A stretch of 64,000 bases of DNA from Piscicola geometra (GCA_943735955.1 OX030966.1:4828893-4892892); one strand, 5' to 3'. Shown: positions 12,010 to 25,204, numbered from the stretch's first letter. Notes: generated by a model not told the origin, from the sequence alone. Translations and numbers: made by a program.

Positions 12010-12115
12010 GCGATCGTGCGTGACGTCATAGGTCACGTGATAACTGAGCACGTGACGTGTGCCAGCCAATGAGGCGATTGGAATTAATGCGTTTCCGGCG
12101 CGCGCGAAATGATAA
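12010..12115. promoter_or_regulatory. Promoter-like island: CRE, two E-boxes, CCAAT, E2F/ETS
   Basis: TGACGTCA at 12021-12028, then two CACGTG palindromes, AGCCAATGAG, and TTTCCGG running into GGCGCGCGCGAAA, in about 100 bp of CpG-containing DNA set in AT-rich repeats. It looks like a housekeeping-type promoter. No convincing exon was found on either side; the nearest candidate is a short plus-strand segment after a TTTCTCGAGTAG acceptor at about 12234, which contains ATGGAAGGCAAACAAGAGAC. Confidence 0.4.
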
Positions 12116-12599
12116 TAAAAAAAAATAATATAATAATAATAATAACGAGTTAAATGGAAATATATAGAATGAAATATTACAAATATTTGAATTGTAAAAT
12201 TGTTGTTGTTGTTTTTTTGTTTTTCTCGAGTAGGCACTCAAGCAGATAATATGGAAGGCAAACAAGAGACCAAAGAAATGAAAATGGTAGTGATGATCAT
12301 AGTCGTGATAGTGGTGGTAGTAGTAGTTGTGGGAATACTAGTAGTAGTAATGTTAGTGATAGAAGTAGTTTTAGTAGTGATGGTAGCATAGTTGTGGTGG
12401 TAATAGTAGAGGTGTTGGGGGGGAGGATAAAAAGAGGATTTGTGGTGGTGATGGTAGAGGTGTTGGGGGGGAGGTAATAGGTGTAGTTGTGGTGGTGATC
12501 TTAGAGGTGGTAAAAGTAGTAGTGATGGGGGTGGTGGTGATGATGATACTGTAAGGAATGAACCGATGAAAACCTTTTAGGCTAAAATATTGAAAACTG

Positions 12600-13735
12600 A
12601 AGAATCTTCAGTGAAGATGGATGGAGAGATGGGATGGATGGAGAGATAAGATGGATGGAGAGATGGGATGGATGGAGAGATGAGATGGATGGAGAGTTGA
12701 GACGGATGGATGAGATGAGATGGATGGATAGATGAATGGATGGATGGATGGATGGATGGATGGATGGATAAATGGATGGATGAATGAATGGATGGATGGA
12801 TGGATGGATGGATAAATGGATGGATGAATGAATGGATGGATGGATGGATGGATGGATGGATGGATGGATGGATGGATGGATGGATGGATGGATGGATGGA
12901 TGGATGGATGGATGGATGGATGGATGGATGGATGGATGGATGGATGGATGGATGGATGGATGGATGGATGGATGGATGGATGGATGGATGGATGGATGGA
13001 TGGATGGATGGAGTGCAGGGTGGTTGAATCGATCGATCACGTGAGATCACGATGTGTTTTCGGAAGGAGGAGTTGATTGGTGGCAGATGATGTAAACAAG
13101 TCAATCGGAGTTTATGGATTGGTGCTGGTTGGCATGGTGATGCATTGATTTGAGGCGATCAAGTGGGAGCTTGTTTGCTTGGAGGTGTGGTGGAGGAGGG
13201 GTGGAGTGGTGGAGGAGGGGTGGAGGAGGGGTGGAGGAGGGGTGAAGGAGTGGTGGAGAAGGGGTGGAGGAGTGGAAGGAGGGGTGGAGGAGGGGTGGAG
13301 GAGGGGTGGAGGAGGGGTGAAGGAGGGGTGGAGGAGGGGTGGAGGAGGGGTGGAGGAGGGGTGGAGGAGGGGTGGAAGAGGGGTGGAGGAGGGGTGGAGG
13401 AGGGGTGGAAGAGGGGTGGAGGAGGGGTGGAGGAGGGGTGGAGTGGTGGAGGAGTGGAAGAGGGGTGTAGGAAGGGTGGAGGAGGGGTGGAGGTGTGGTG
13501 GAGGAGGGGTAGAGGAAGGATGGAGGAATGGAAGAATAGTGGAGAAAGGGTAAAGGAGTGGTGGAGAAGTGGTAGAGAAGGAGTGGAAGAGTGGTGAAGG
13601 AGTGGTAGAGAAGTGGTAGAGAAGGAGTGGAAGAGTGGTGAAGGAGTGGTAGAGAAGTGGTGAGAAGGAGTGGAAGAGTGGTGAAGGAGTGGTGGAGAAG
13701 TGGTAGAGAAGGAGTGGAAGAGTGGTGGAAGCGTA
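12600..13735. repeat. GGAT array followed by GGAGGGGTG array
   Basis: Imperfect GAGAGATGGGATGGATG units to 12715, GGAT to 13012, a short unique island with CACGTG, then about 550 bp of GAGGAGGGGTG/GGAGTGGT units. Confidence 0.9.
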
Positions 13736-13739
13736 TTTA

Positions 13740-14258
13740 AAAGATAATCGAAAAAAATGCAATTGAGAATGGCTGAGGGTGGTTGAGGGATAGAAGGGCT
13801 GTTTGATGGTGCAGAAGAGGGACATGATGGCCGTTTCAGTAGATGAAAAGTTTTGACCCGCTTGTCAAAGTTTGCAAAACAACTCCACATCACTACCCAA
13901 GCTCCATGACCACAGTTACCACCAAAAAAGTAAACACTACCACTGCAACTACCCTGCCACTCCAAACACAGAAACTACCACTGGAACTGCAACGACTTCA
14001 TAACCACCACCACAGCAACCACCACCACAGCAACCACCACCACCACAGCAACCACCACCACCACAGCAACCACCACCACTTCCACAATTAGGAGCACAAA
14101 AGACCGTCCTAATCACTTCATCATCGCCACAATGTACTTCATAACCAAGTTACTCACTATCTCCTGATTGCCATCATAATCAGCACCATTACCCGAGAAA
14201 GATGGTGCTAGTGATGACGTTGATGAAGACGAAAATGATGATGATGATGATGAGGAGC

Positions 14259-14290
<32 letters not shown>

Positions 14291-14324
14291 AAGGAAGAGG
14301 AGGAGGAGGAAGAGGAGAAGGAAA

Positions 14325-14355
<31 letters not shown>

Positions 14356-15350
14356 AGAGAAGGAAGAGGAGAAGGAAGAGGAGAAGAAAGAGGAGAAGGA
14401 AGAGAAGGAGAATGAGGATGATGATGATGATCTCGCCGATGTGTCATGCCATAGGTTTCATTATGGGGATTATGAGAGGTAGTGATGATGATGATGCTGA
14501 AGAAGATTGAAGGAGGTGGCAGTGATGATGATGATTATAAGAGATGGTGGAGATGAGAGTAAAAAAACAATAAAAAGTGAAAATGATAAAAGAAGTAAAA
14601 ATGCTTCAATGCAGAATAGGAAGTAGGCGCACCCAAAATATGAGACCAAAGATATTGAATAGATTCCCAAGCAGAAAAGCAAAATAGATAACATACAATA
14701 GAGCCTTCTAAAACATAAAAACAACAAAAAACAACAAAAACATCACCATAATCATCATCATCATTATCATCATCTTCATCATCATCATCATCCTACGTCA
14801 TCATCATCATGACCCTACATCAACAATAGGATGACGTCATAGTGCTCGACCTTGACCTCCTGTCATGCCGGCGATAAGCGCCTCAGTGATGGCACACATC
14901 AAAGGCCACTATTCATGTGTCCAGTGGGAGTGCTAGTAGTAGTAGTGGTGGTGGTGGTGGTAGTAGTGGTGGTAGTAGTAGTAGTAGTGGGGATAGTGGT
15001 AGTAGTAGTGGAGATGATGGTGGTGGTGGTAGTTGTAGTAATAGTAGTAGTAGTGGGGGGGGGGGGGGGTAGAAGCAGTAGTTGTAGTGGTGGTAGTAAT
15101 AGTGGGGTGGTAGTAGTAGTAATAGTAGTGGGGGTGGTGGTGGTGGTAGTAGTAGTAAAAGTAATTGTATTGGTGGGGGTAGTGATTCCAAAGGTGCTTG
15201 GTTCACACTGGTCTCCCACCTCTAACGCCTGGAATACTTCTTTAGCTCGTAATTCAACAGCTTTTTGAGAATTATTATTTTATTTTTTCAGATTTAACAG
15301 CTTTTTAGAAAAAAAATCAAATTAAACTATTTAAAGTTCTTAATTTTTTT
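13740..15350. other. Repeat-rich intergenic DNA
   Basis: ACCACCACAGCA units near 14.0 kb, a purine-only GGA/GAA tract at 14255-14415, ATC repeats near 14.75 kb, a TGACGTCA at 14832-14839, and GTA/GTGG repeats at 14931-15170. No exon recognised. Confidence 0.6.
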
Positions 15351-15529
15351 TTAACCACTGATTTTGAAAATCTTTTTTTCTTTTTATATTCATGTTAGAT
15401 TTTTGCAAATTCTCTTTTTCCACAAGATCTGCCCCAAGCAGACATATGCAAATCGAGACACGGGGTCTATCTATTCACCAAGAGAATGTCTCGTTTCTTC
15501 GGATGGGTGTGAAGGAGGAGGGATGATGA

Positions 15530-16052
15530 ATGGATTCATGGAGGGATGGATGGATGCACGGATGGATGCATGGATGCATGGATGCATGGATGGATGGATG
15601 CACGGATGGATGGATAGATGGATGGAGGCATGGATGGATGGATGCATGGATGGATGCATGGATGCATGGATGGATGCATGGATGGATGCATGGATGGATG
15701 TATGGATGGATGCATGGATGCATGGATGGATGCATGGATGCATGGATCGATTGATGGATGCATGGATGGATGGATGGATGCATGGATGGATGCATGGATG
15801 GATGCATGGATGGATGCATGGATCGATTGATGGATGCATGCATGGATGAAGAAGATGGATGAATAGATGAAGAAAATGGACATAATTAAAATAACACAAT
15901 TATTTTCTTTTCTATGCGACTATTTGTTCCATGTGTCATTTTGCTTGCAGCGTGTGTTTAAAATACACATTCTAGAGACACACGTGCCTATAAAAACACA
16001 CACACACACACACGCACACACACACACACACACGCACACACACAAACACACG

Positions 16053-16083
<31 letters not shown>

Positions 16084-16104
16084 GCGCACACACACACACA
16101 CACA
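15530..16104. repeat. GGATGGATGCAT array and CA repeat
   Basis: About 320 bp of GGAT interspersed with GCAT, giving a higher-order pattern near 12 bp, then a CA repeat at 15996-16104. Confidence 0.85.
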
Positions 16105-16188
16105 AGTTCCTGAGACAGTGGCATGATTAGTGGAATGGCAATCAATTGAAAGGTACCGTCCATTACATTATATTGGTAAAAGTGGATC

Positions 16189-16194
16189 TTTATT
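16189..16194 (-). terminator. Candidate Scratch polyadenylation signal
   Basis: AATAAA on the minus strand about 590 nt past the Scratch stop codon, in AT-rich DNA between the gene and a CA repeat. Confidence 0.25.
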
Positions 16195-16199
16195 TATTT

Positions 16200-16786
16200 T
16201 TATATAATTAATCATTAAATTTCATAAATAGTCATTTAATTTTAAAATTAATAAATAATTTACTAATTTTATTTGTTTATTTAATTATTACTTCACCTTA
16301 CTTTACTATTCATTTCATATTTCAAATATTTTTCTTGAATTTAAAAAATGTAAAAAAAGTTAATCTTTTGACTAATCGCTTTTTTCCGTCTTGTACTATC
16401 ACTCTAAAATAAATAAGTTATTTTTCTTCTTAAACTTTTTATAGAAATTATTTTTTTAGTTTTCACGTTTTTTATTTGAAAGTCCCACGGACGCGATCGT
16501 TTTTAGATGGCCATCCTATTTGAAGCTTTTTTACTTTTTTTATCGTTGAAAAAAAGTAAAAAAAAAGATTTTTCAAATTATATTTTGAACTTTCAATCAG
16601 TTAAAAAGACAATGTTTGTATACGACTAAAACAAAACGTGTCTATCCAGAGTTTGAAATTGTAATTTTTAAAAAAAGAATAAGAACTGTTTTTAAAGCGA
16701 AAAAACAAATTTAACAAAAAAAAGTGTCAATGTAAATAAGGTTTCAAATTCTAAAATAAGTTTTTTCGTATCATTTGTTTGTTCTT
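16200..16786 (-). other. AT-rich probable 3' UTR and flank of Scratch
   Basis: Unique AT-rich sequence directly after the Scratch stop on the minus strand, without other features. Confidence 0.4.
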
Positions 16787-19305
16787 TCATGAGGCTACGT
16801 CATAGCATACGTCCTTTGATGACGTCAATTCTTGTGAAGTGAAAGTGACTTTAGTTATGCCGCTACATTTTTGTTTTTTTATTGTGTAATTATTATTTTT
16901 GTCAACTTTTATTTTGTTGTTGATGTTGAGCTTGTTGTTGTTGAGGTTGTTGATGAGGTTGTTGTTGCTAATGATGTCACTTCCGATTTTGTAATTGTTG
17001 TTTTTATCGACGTAAACATTGTTGTTATTGTTGTTGTGCAATTCTTTGTTGCTCCCATCATATCCACCTACGTGAGAGTCACTGAGGTGATGATGATGAT
17101 GCTGCTGCTGCTGCTGCTGTTGATGATGATGATGAAGAGAAGCTGCAGATTCGTGATGATAATGATCTAGATTTTGATGATGAATTGTTTCCTGATTGTG
17201 ATCCTTAAGTTGATGATGTTGTTGATTATGGAAAGAAAAAGAGCGGAAAGGAGAGAGATGAGAGATGGGTGGAGAGAGATGGATGGATGGTGAGAGGATG
17301 TGGTGAGATGGGGAGAGATGAGGGAGGGGTGGGGAGTTATTGAAGCAGGAAGAAGTGCTGGAGCCATCGATATCAACCTCTCCACTCCCTTCCCCACAAC
17401 TACCCCCACCACCATAACCACCAAAACCACCACTACCGTCACAACTTCCCTCCCCCGAAACCCGACTTCTCATCCCACCAACACAACCCTCCCCATCCCC
17501 ACAACCATCCTCTCCACCCCCATCCTCCCCATCCCCACCAGCAACAACACCATCTTCCTTGTAACAAGACGACTCCTGGTGCTTATTGAGGTAGGCCTTC
17601 AGGGCGAAAGACTTGCCGCAGCGCTTGCAGGTGTGCGCCTTGAGCGAGGAATGCGTCTGCATGTGCGCCCGCAAGTTTGAGCGGTCGGCGAACGCTTTGC
17701 CGCAATGGGCGCACCCGAATGGCTTTTCCCCCGTGTGCGATCTGGGTGGAGGAGGGGAGGTGGTTTTTGGTGGTTCTTGGTGGTTTTTCTGGAGTAAGGG
17801 GTGGGAGTAGTGTGAATGGGGAATTTTCTGAAACTTTTTTTTAACTGTTAAACTCTTCTCCAATCAACTTTTCTATCTAATCACCCCATTACTTTTCCAT
17901 TCCACCCCCTCAACCAGCCCCTTCCACTCTTCTTCAACCACCCTTCCTCCCTCCAACGCACCTCAGATGACCTTGCAGCAGCCAGGGCCGGGAGAACGCC
18001 TTATGGCAGACGGTGCACTGGTACTTGAGGTCGTGGGTCAGCAGGTGCATCGAGAGTGCTGGCATGCTGACGTACACCTTGCCGCAGTGCTGGCACTTCT
18101 TCGCCTGCTGACTGTCTAGGCTTCTGTTGTGTGGTTTGGTTGGTGGGGGTTTTGTCGGTGGTAGGTTTGGTTGTGGATTTATTGTGGGTTTATCGTGGGT
18201 TCATTGGGGGTTTATTGTGGGTTTATTGTGGGTTTGTTGGGGGTTCATTGTGGGTTTATTGGGGGTTTATTGTGGGTTTGTTGGGGATTGTGTGGTGTTT
18301 AGTTGTGGTTTTTTGTAGAGGGTTTAGTGGTTTTTGTAGTGATAAAATCAAGTTAGTATGAAGTTAGTCCAAAAGGTGAAGTGGGGTGAAGGAAAGAATT
18401 GTAGAACTGTGAAGTGGACGGTAGCGGAGGATGGGCTTGACGAGATTGGATGATGAATTGTTGGAGAAGTTATTGGTGTTGAAGATGGTGAAACAGTAGA
18501 TGATGGTGTTATTGGGGGTGGTTTAATGATGGTGATTATTTAATAGCATTAACTAATCACGATGTGGTTAGACAGCTCAGATAGAGCTAAATGAGAAAAT
18601 ATTTTCTCAAAGTGAGCACCTGTGTGTTTGTTTGTGGCGGGAAAGGTTTGAGGAGGTGGCGTAGTGTTTGCCACACTCGCCACACTTATACCGAGGTCTG
18701 TTCTCCAGGGGAGTGGCAGCAGTGGCAACGGCCACAATGGCTGCTGTGGCTGTGGTGGCTGTGGTGGTTGTCTTGGGGGTGAGGAGAGAACTGGAAAAAC
18801 TCAAATAATTCTGGGGACTTGTGCTGTGGAAGGAGTCGATGAAGAGTGGATTGTCATCGTCAGTGGTGGCGCTGGTGGCTTTGGTGTAGTTCTTGTGGTT
18901 GCTGCCACTGTGGCCACGGCGTTTGGAACGGCCGTCGCTGATGAAGAAGGCGTCATATGTGTAGCCGACTGTGACGCCCTCTTGGAAGGAATTGCTGCGA
19001 CGACTTTGTGTCTTTCTGTGGTGCTTGTGGTCGTTGTTGGTGCTGTTGTTGTTGTTGGGGTTGTTGTTGGTGTTGTGGATGTTGGTGTTGTTGGGGTTGT
19101 TGTTGGTGTTGTGGATGTTTGTGTTGTTGTGGCTGGTAGTATTGCTGGCGTTATCATAGAAGTTTTGAGTTTTATATTCATTGTTGTCGTCATTGTTGTT
19201 TTTATGGTTATTGTTGTTGTTGTTGTTGAGTGAAAATGACTGCTGTTTAGAATTTGCTGTTGTTGCAGTAGTTGTATCAATAGTCAAAGCAACAGAGCTG
19301 AGAAG

Positions 19306-19347
<42 letters not shown>

Positions 19348-19986
19348 CTTGTTGTAGTTGTTGCTGTTGTTGTTGTAGTTGTTGTCTGACTTAGCAACAA
19401 TATTGACATCCTTGTTGGAAAGTTTGTCAATAGAAAAGTTGAATGTGTTGTTAGAGGGATGGATGGATGAAGGATGGAGAGATGGATAGATGGAGAGAGA
19501 GGGAATAGTAAAAGAGTGGCTAGTAGTGCTGGCTTGTGGAAGTTTTGGCTTCTGTCGTGTAGTGTTGTTGTTGTTACTTTTGTCGTTGTTGGTGATGTTG
19601 TTGTTGTGGTTGTAATTCTTTTTGGAGAAGTCACTGACTGCAGAATTGTTATGCACCTTGTTGTAGTTGTTGTCGTTGAAGTTATAGTTGTTTTTGTTTT
19701 CGTCGAATATGTTGTATTTGTTGTTGTTGTGGATTTGATGATAGTAGTTGTAGTAGCTGTGTTTGAGTTTATCACTTTTGTAGTTGTAGTTGTTGTTGTG
19801 TCTGTTGTTATATGTGTTGTTAGTACTAAGGCTGTGGAGATCAAATTTGAACTTTTTGGCTGATGGTTCAGTGCTGTTGCTGTTGCTGTTGTGCTTACTG
19901 TTGTTGTTGTTGTTGTTGTTATTGTTTGAGTCATGAGTATAGTTGTAGACCCTTTTGAAAGTGTTGTTGTTGTTGTTGTTGTTGTG

Positions 19987-20033
<47 letters not shown>

Positions 20034-20595
20034 GGTTGTTGTTGTTGTTGTGGTTGTTGTTGTTGTTGCTGTTGCTGTTGTTGTTGCTGTTGCTGTTGTC
20101 TTGGCAGTTTTCGATGAACTTTAGCTCCAAGTTCACTTTTATGAGGTGACCCTTCTTTTGGTTGTTTTGATTGTTTTGGTTGTTTTGATTGTTTTGGTTG
20201 TTTTGATTGTTTTGGTTGTTTTGATTGTTTTGATTGTTTTGATTGTTTTGATTGTTTTGGTTGTTTTGGTTGTTTTGATTGTTTTGGTTGTTTTGATTGT
20301 TTTGGTTGTTTTGATTGTTTTGGTTGTTTTGGTTGTTTTGATTGTTTTGATTGTTTTTGTTGTTTTGATTATCATTTTTAGTGTACTTATGATAATCTAA
20401 TATATTATTTTTACAATTATCAACATTTTTATTATTATGTGTATTATTATTATTAATAATATTTTTATTATTATTATTTTTATTAGTAGTATTATTCTCA
20501 TTATTATCATTATTATTATTATTGACTTTATTTTTATTTTCGGACGGAGAAACCGGGCTCGGGAAGCTCTTTTCGAGGCCTCTGGGAGTCGCCAT
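16787..20595 (-). CDS. scrt: Scratch-family C2H2 zinc-finger transcription factor
   Basis: Predicted nuclear repressor of the Snail/Scratch family, neural in other animals (family knowledge). Exons: 20595-18620, 18120-17962, 17741-16787, joining in frame to 1029 aa plus stop. Five fingers: [73 protein letters not shown], and the C2HC-type [18 protein letters not shown]. The Scratch signature [17 protein letters not shown] (about residue 544) separates it from Snail/Slug. Residues about 10-530 are mostly Asn/Gln-rich; the C-terminal 250 are Gly/Asp, His and Asn-rich. I chose the ATG at 20595 (strong AAAATGGCG context); the frame is open to 20952 but that part is translated GGAT-type repeat. 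No SNAG peptide was found; an upstream exon may supply it. Confidence 0.86.
20155..20365 (-). repeat. Exonic 9-bp repeat encoding (Gln-Asn-Asn)n in Scratch
   Basis: About 23 copies of CAAAACAAC/T in the coding strand of Scratch exon 1, in frame. Flanking poly-Asn runs use AAC on the 3' side and AAT on the 5' side, showing separate microsatellite expansions. Confidence 0.85.
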
Positions 20596-20660
20596 TTTGA
20601 TCTCTTCTTTGTGATCTTTTTTCCAAAATGGCGTCGCCGGAAAGAGCGGGAAAAGTGGTG
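20595..20660 (-). promoter_or_regulatory. E2F/ETS/YY1-like cluster at the proposed Scratch start
   Basis: On the minus strand TTTCCCGC (E2F-like), TTTCCGGCG (ETS-like) and CGCCATTTTGG (YY1-like) precede AAAATGGCGAC at the chosen start codon. This is typical of a CpG-type core promoter with a short 5' UTR, and suggests transcription can begin just upstream of 20595. Confidence 0.35.
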
Positions 20661-21285
20661 AAGTGGGTTGTGGAGGAGGTGTGAGGAGGCCTTGCTGGGT
20701 GGCATGATGATGATAGAGGGAGGGATGGAGTGAGGGATGGAGTGAGGGGTGGAGTGAGGGATGGATGGAAGGGTGCAAAGAGGGATGGATGAAGGGCTGG
20801 TTGGATGGGTAGATAGACGGAGGGATGTGAGGATGAATGAAAGGATGGATAGAAGGATGGAAGGAGGGTGAGAAGAGAAGTGGTTTGGGAGCAGACAGAC
20901 TGCTGAGTGGGAGGTTGTTGGTCGCAGCGACCGGAAAGAGATATGGCGCCAACGGAAAGAGGTGCTCGAGGGGATGGAGGGAGAGGTGGAGAAGGGGGGA
21001 GAGGAGGAAGGGGTTGTCTGCAATTGGATGAGTGTAATTAGAGTGGATTGTTAGATTGGTAACTAGAAGCTGCCATCAATTAAATCTTAATTGTCAATTA
21101 ATTTGATGAGATAATGAGCTATTATATTAATTTCAACATGTAACGTTGATTAATATTAGAATAATTCAAATGATTCTTAATAAAACCATTTGAGTTAAAT
21201 ACATTTAAATAAAATTAAAGTTAATTGCCCTAAAAATAATTAAAGTTAATTAGATTATAAATAATACAACTATCTCCTCAACATT

Positions 21286-21936
21286 TCAACTTCTCAATTG
21301 ACAAGCACTCAAACACTCACTCCATCTCAGCTTCCTCCACTCTTCATCGCCATCATCATCATCACCACTCCTCCTCCTCATCTCTTTCCTTCCTTCCTCA
21401 CTTACCCTTGATGCATTTTTTGTGTATTTGGTTTTTTTATTTTTGTTGGTGGTGGTGTTGTTGTTGGGGTTTATGTTGTTGGGTTTGTTGGTGGTGGTGT
21501 TGTTGTTGTGGTGGTTGTAGTTGTTATATGAAGATAGTTCTACTCTTCCTTCCTTCTTTTTATTCCTTTCCATCATTTCAACTTTCTCTTTCGAGCACAA
21601 TGAATCCTCAACAACTTCGTCATCAACGCCATCACAATTTGAATTACTTCTATCTGTTTTAACATTATTCGTATTATTTTTTTTAGTATTGTTTGTATTA
21701 CTATCATTACTTCTTTTAGTATTATTATTATCTGTATTATTTGTATTATCATTTTTAATAATTTTATTTTTATTATTAGTATTATTTGCATCGTCTATGT
21801 TTTTATTGTTTGGGTTGTTGTCTTTATTATCTCTGACGTCATTTTTCGGTTCGATTTCGCGCGGTGGTGACCATATACTAGGCTTTGAAGACGATGGAGA
21901 TGATGATGATGATGATGATGATGAGGATGACGATGG

Positions 21937-21969
<33 letters not shown>

Positions 21970-22806
21970 GGATGATGATGATGTTGATGATGATAATGAT
22001 GAAAGAGAAGAAGAGTAGGAGGAAAAGGAACAGGAAGAGGAGGATGATACTGAAGATGACGTTATGGATGCTGGGGATGATGATGATGATGTTGTTGTTG
22101 ATGATGATGATGTTGTTGTTGATGATGGTGATGATAACGATGATAGTGGTTTTAGACTTTTTCCTTCTTCACTCTTTTGCCAATCATCAGCCCCCATAGG
22201 AATGTTTGTACTCATCGCTTCATCCATGAGATCATCATCATCAACTCCATCACCACCATCATCATCATCATCAGCGGTATTAATAGGATGATTATCAACA
22301 TCAACTCTATTCAAATTATCATTACTCCCACCACAATCATCCTTATCGTCATCATCATCAGAACCACTACTGTTCTTTTTTACTTCATATATTTCTTTTG
22401 TTTTACAACAACCCTCTTCAACACTATCACCATCAACACCAAGATCTGCATCTTTAACATCATTATCAATACCACAACTGATACCTTCATTATCACCTAC
22501 ACCACCATTATCACCACCAACTCTGTTATCACCACTACCACTATCATTATCGTTTCCATCCCCGTCATCATCATCACCACCACCACCCCAACCCCCACCA
22601 CCGTTATCATCATCATCACCACCACCATCCTCACCACCAGCAGCAGCAGCATTAGCAGTGGAATGGTCGTTATTAGAATCACATTTAACGACATTACGAT
22701 CATTACTACCTGCAGCCAGGCGTGACGTCATGCATCGGTTGCTAGGCGACGAAGTGTCGTTGCTGTGGCAGCAGGACGAGGATGGATGATGATGATGATG
22801 ATGTGG

Positions 22807-22843
<37 letters not shown>

Positions 22844-23229
22844 GGTTGTTGTTGTTGTGGTTGTGGTTGTTGTTGTGGTTGTTGTTGTTGTGGTTGTTGT
22901 TGTGGTTGTTGTTGTTGTGGTTGTTGTTGTTGTGGTTGTTGTTGTTGTGGTTGTTGTTGTTGTGGATTTTGTTGTTGAGAAAAGACTTTGGAGAAAGAGT
23001 TGTTTTTGTTGTACTTGTTGTATTTTTGGTTGTAGTTGTAAATTTTGTGGTTGTCGTTGTTGTCATTGTTGCTGGCAACTAAATTATTGTTCATGCAGTT
23101 GATTTTGTTGTTTTTGTTGGTTGTCTCTTGATGCTCTTTCAAGTTGTGGTTGTAGTTGTGGTAGTAGTTATTAGAATTAGAATTGTTGTTGTTGTGGTTG
23201 TTGCTGTTATTGTTGTTTATTTTTAACAT
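21286..23229 (-). CDS. Asn/Gln/Asp/Ser-rich protein of unknown function, 647 codons
   Basis: Long open frame beginning at the first long-frame ATG downstream of a TATA promoter. In order: Asn-rich N-terminus, a Gln/Pro run, a His run, a Gly/Asp acidic region, a non-repetitive acidic stretch (about residues 250-350), Ser run, Asn/Asp region and a Lys/Arg-rich end. The acidic stretch uses mixed synonymous codons and is not simple repeat, which argues for real coding. No domain is recognised. It lies upstream of Scratch on the same strand, so it may be a separate gene or an upstream exon of that gene. The 3' end may be a splice donor rather than the TGA. Confidence 0.45.
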
Positions 23230-23439
23230 TTTGTTGTAATTTTTAAAACATTAATTTTGAAACTTCAAACTAATACAAATATAAAAATATTTTAAAACTT
23301 AAAATTATTACAAAAGTGTTTAAATATTTTAAAACTCTAAATTTTTACAAAAATGTTTAAATATTTTTAACTTTTGAATCTAAATAGATCCAAATTCAGG
23401 AGAAGTTTTAACTTTAAACTTTTGATAATTTCTCAATGA

Positions 23440-23765
23440 AACTCTGAGATGTTCAACTCTTTCCGTGTGTTGATCCCTTATATACCCGCCAACAACTCTC
23501 CCCCGTCAAGATATCTGCTTCATTTCAGTCTTTTTAATCGTTTAAAAGCTTACGATTAATCAAATGATTTGCTGAGATTGTTTTTAAAGGTTTTATTTTT
23601 GTTTTGTGATGTTAAAACTTTTATTTTTGGCACAAAACCCGTCGTTTTGAAGCAATTTCTGGTGCGATTGTGCCACTCATAAATCGTCTGCCTTTCAACA
23701 AGTTCTGTCTTTTGACCAATGGACCAATCAGGTGTGAGTACTCGTCTTGACTCCGCCCCTTAATT
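23440..23765 (-). promoter_or_regulatory. TATA/CCAAT/GC-box promoter for the minus-strand gene(s) below 23.3 kb
   Basis: On the minus strand: a GC box (GGGGCGGAG, about 23750-23760), two inverted CCAAT boxes (ATTGG at about 23713-23730), then GGGTATATAAGG with TATATAAG at 23484-23477. Expected start is about 23450. The next long-frame ATG is 23229. Order and spacing are those of a classical RNA polymerase II promoter. Confidence 0.6.
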
Positions 23766-23822
23766 TGTCAATCAAGCACTCAGGCAAGCAGCGTTGAGGT
23801 TGTTGCTGCTTTATATGCATCA

Positions 23823-24176
<354 letters not shown>

Positions 24177-24179
24177 GCT

Positions 24180-25200
24180 CTGCATCATCATCATCAGCAA
24201 GACTAAAAGTGCGCATGTGCAGAACTTTTAGAATTCAATAAATTAATAAATAATAATATAATAATAATTATAGTTTTTGTTTTTAGAATTATAAATAATA
24301 ATAATAATGAACATATTAATAATAATGAATTCTAATAATAAATAATCATCATCAGGGGTGTCACGTGAGGAGGGAAGGAAGCACCCGGACAATACAGAGA
24401 AGTATCTATCTATCATCCGAGCAGCCTGCAGCTCTAAGAGGTCATGATGATGATTATTATTATTAAAATTTTTATTAATAAACAAATTATTATAAGTTCA
24501 ATTATTTGTATTTTATAAATTATTATTATTGTTATTTTTATCATTTTTGCTATTATTATTGTTTTATTATCATTATTATAATTTAAATAATTTAAACAAA
24601 TTATTATTATTATTAGTTTCATTATGCATATTTTAAAATTATTCATATTAATAATAATAAATATTATTATTATGATGATTATTATTATTATGATTATGAT
24701 TATTATGATTATTATGATTATCCTTCTTCTTCTTATTCTGACTCCCACCCATTCAGCAATTGACTCGTCAGTGATCAGAACTCACAGGTGCAACTAATCG
24801 ATGCAGCCTCGAAGATAATAAAATAATAATAAAAATAATAATATTATTAATGAGAATAATGAAAATAATATTCATCATTATCATCATTATTATTATTACA
24901 TTGTTTATTTAACACAAATTGTAAAAAGATTACAAATAATTTTAATTATTATAATTAATATTTATTATATTATAAATATAAGCATAATTATAATATATTA
25001 TAAATATAAAAAATCGAAATATCTATAACTTATTTCTTACTAATATTTCAATCTCCATTTAATTTCCTATCTCAATTATTTAATTCAATTAATTTAAAAA
25101 TTCCCTCAATACCTTCCATGATTCCATCAACGGGGCAGATACACACCCATAATATGTGAGCGATAATGAAAAGCGATCAATGGCCGAATGTATAGGGTCT
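24180..25200. other. AT-rich DNA and ATT repeats; no gene recognised
   Basis: A unique GC-balanced island at 24345-24445 contains TCACGTGA and an open minus frame (LLELQAARMIDRYFSVLSG), not assignable. The rest is ATT-rich. Confidence 0.5.
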
Positions 25201-25204
25201 CATC

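Noticed and set aside
20596..20952. N-terminal extension of Scratch to the ATG at 20952
   Set aside because: The extra 119 residues are mostly translated TCCATC/TCCCTC repeat; the ATG at 20595 has much better context.
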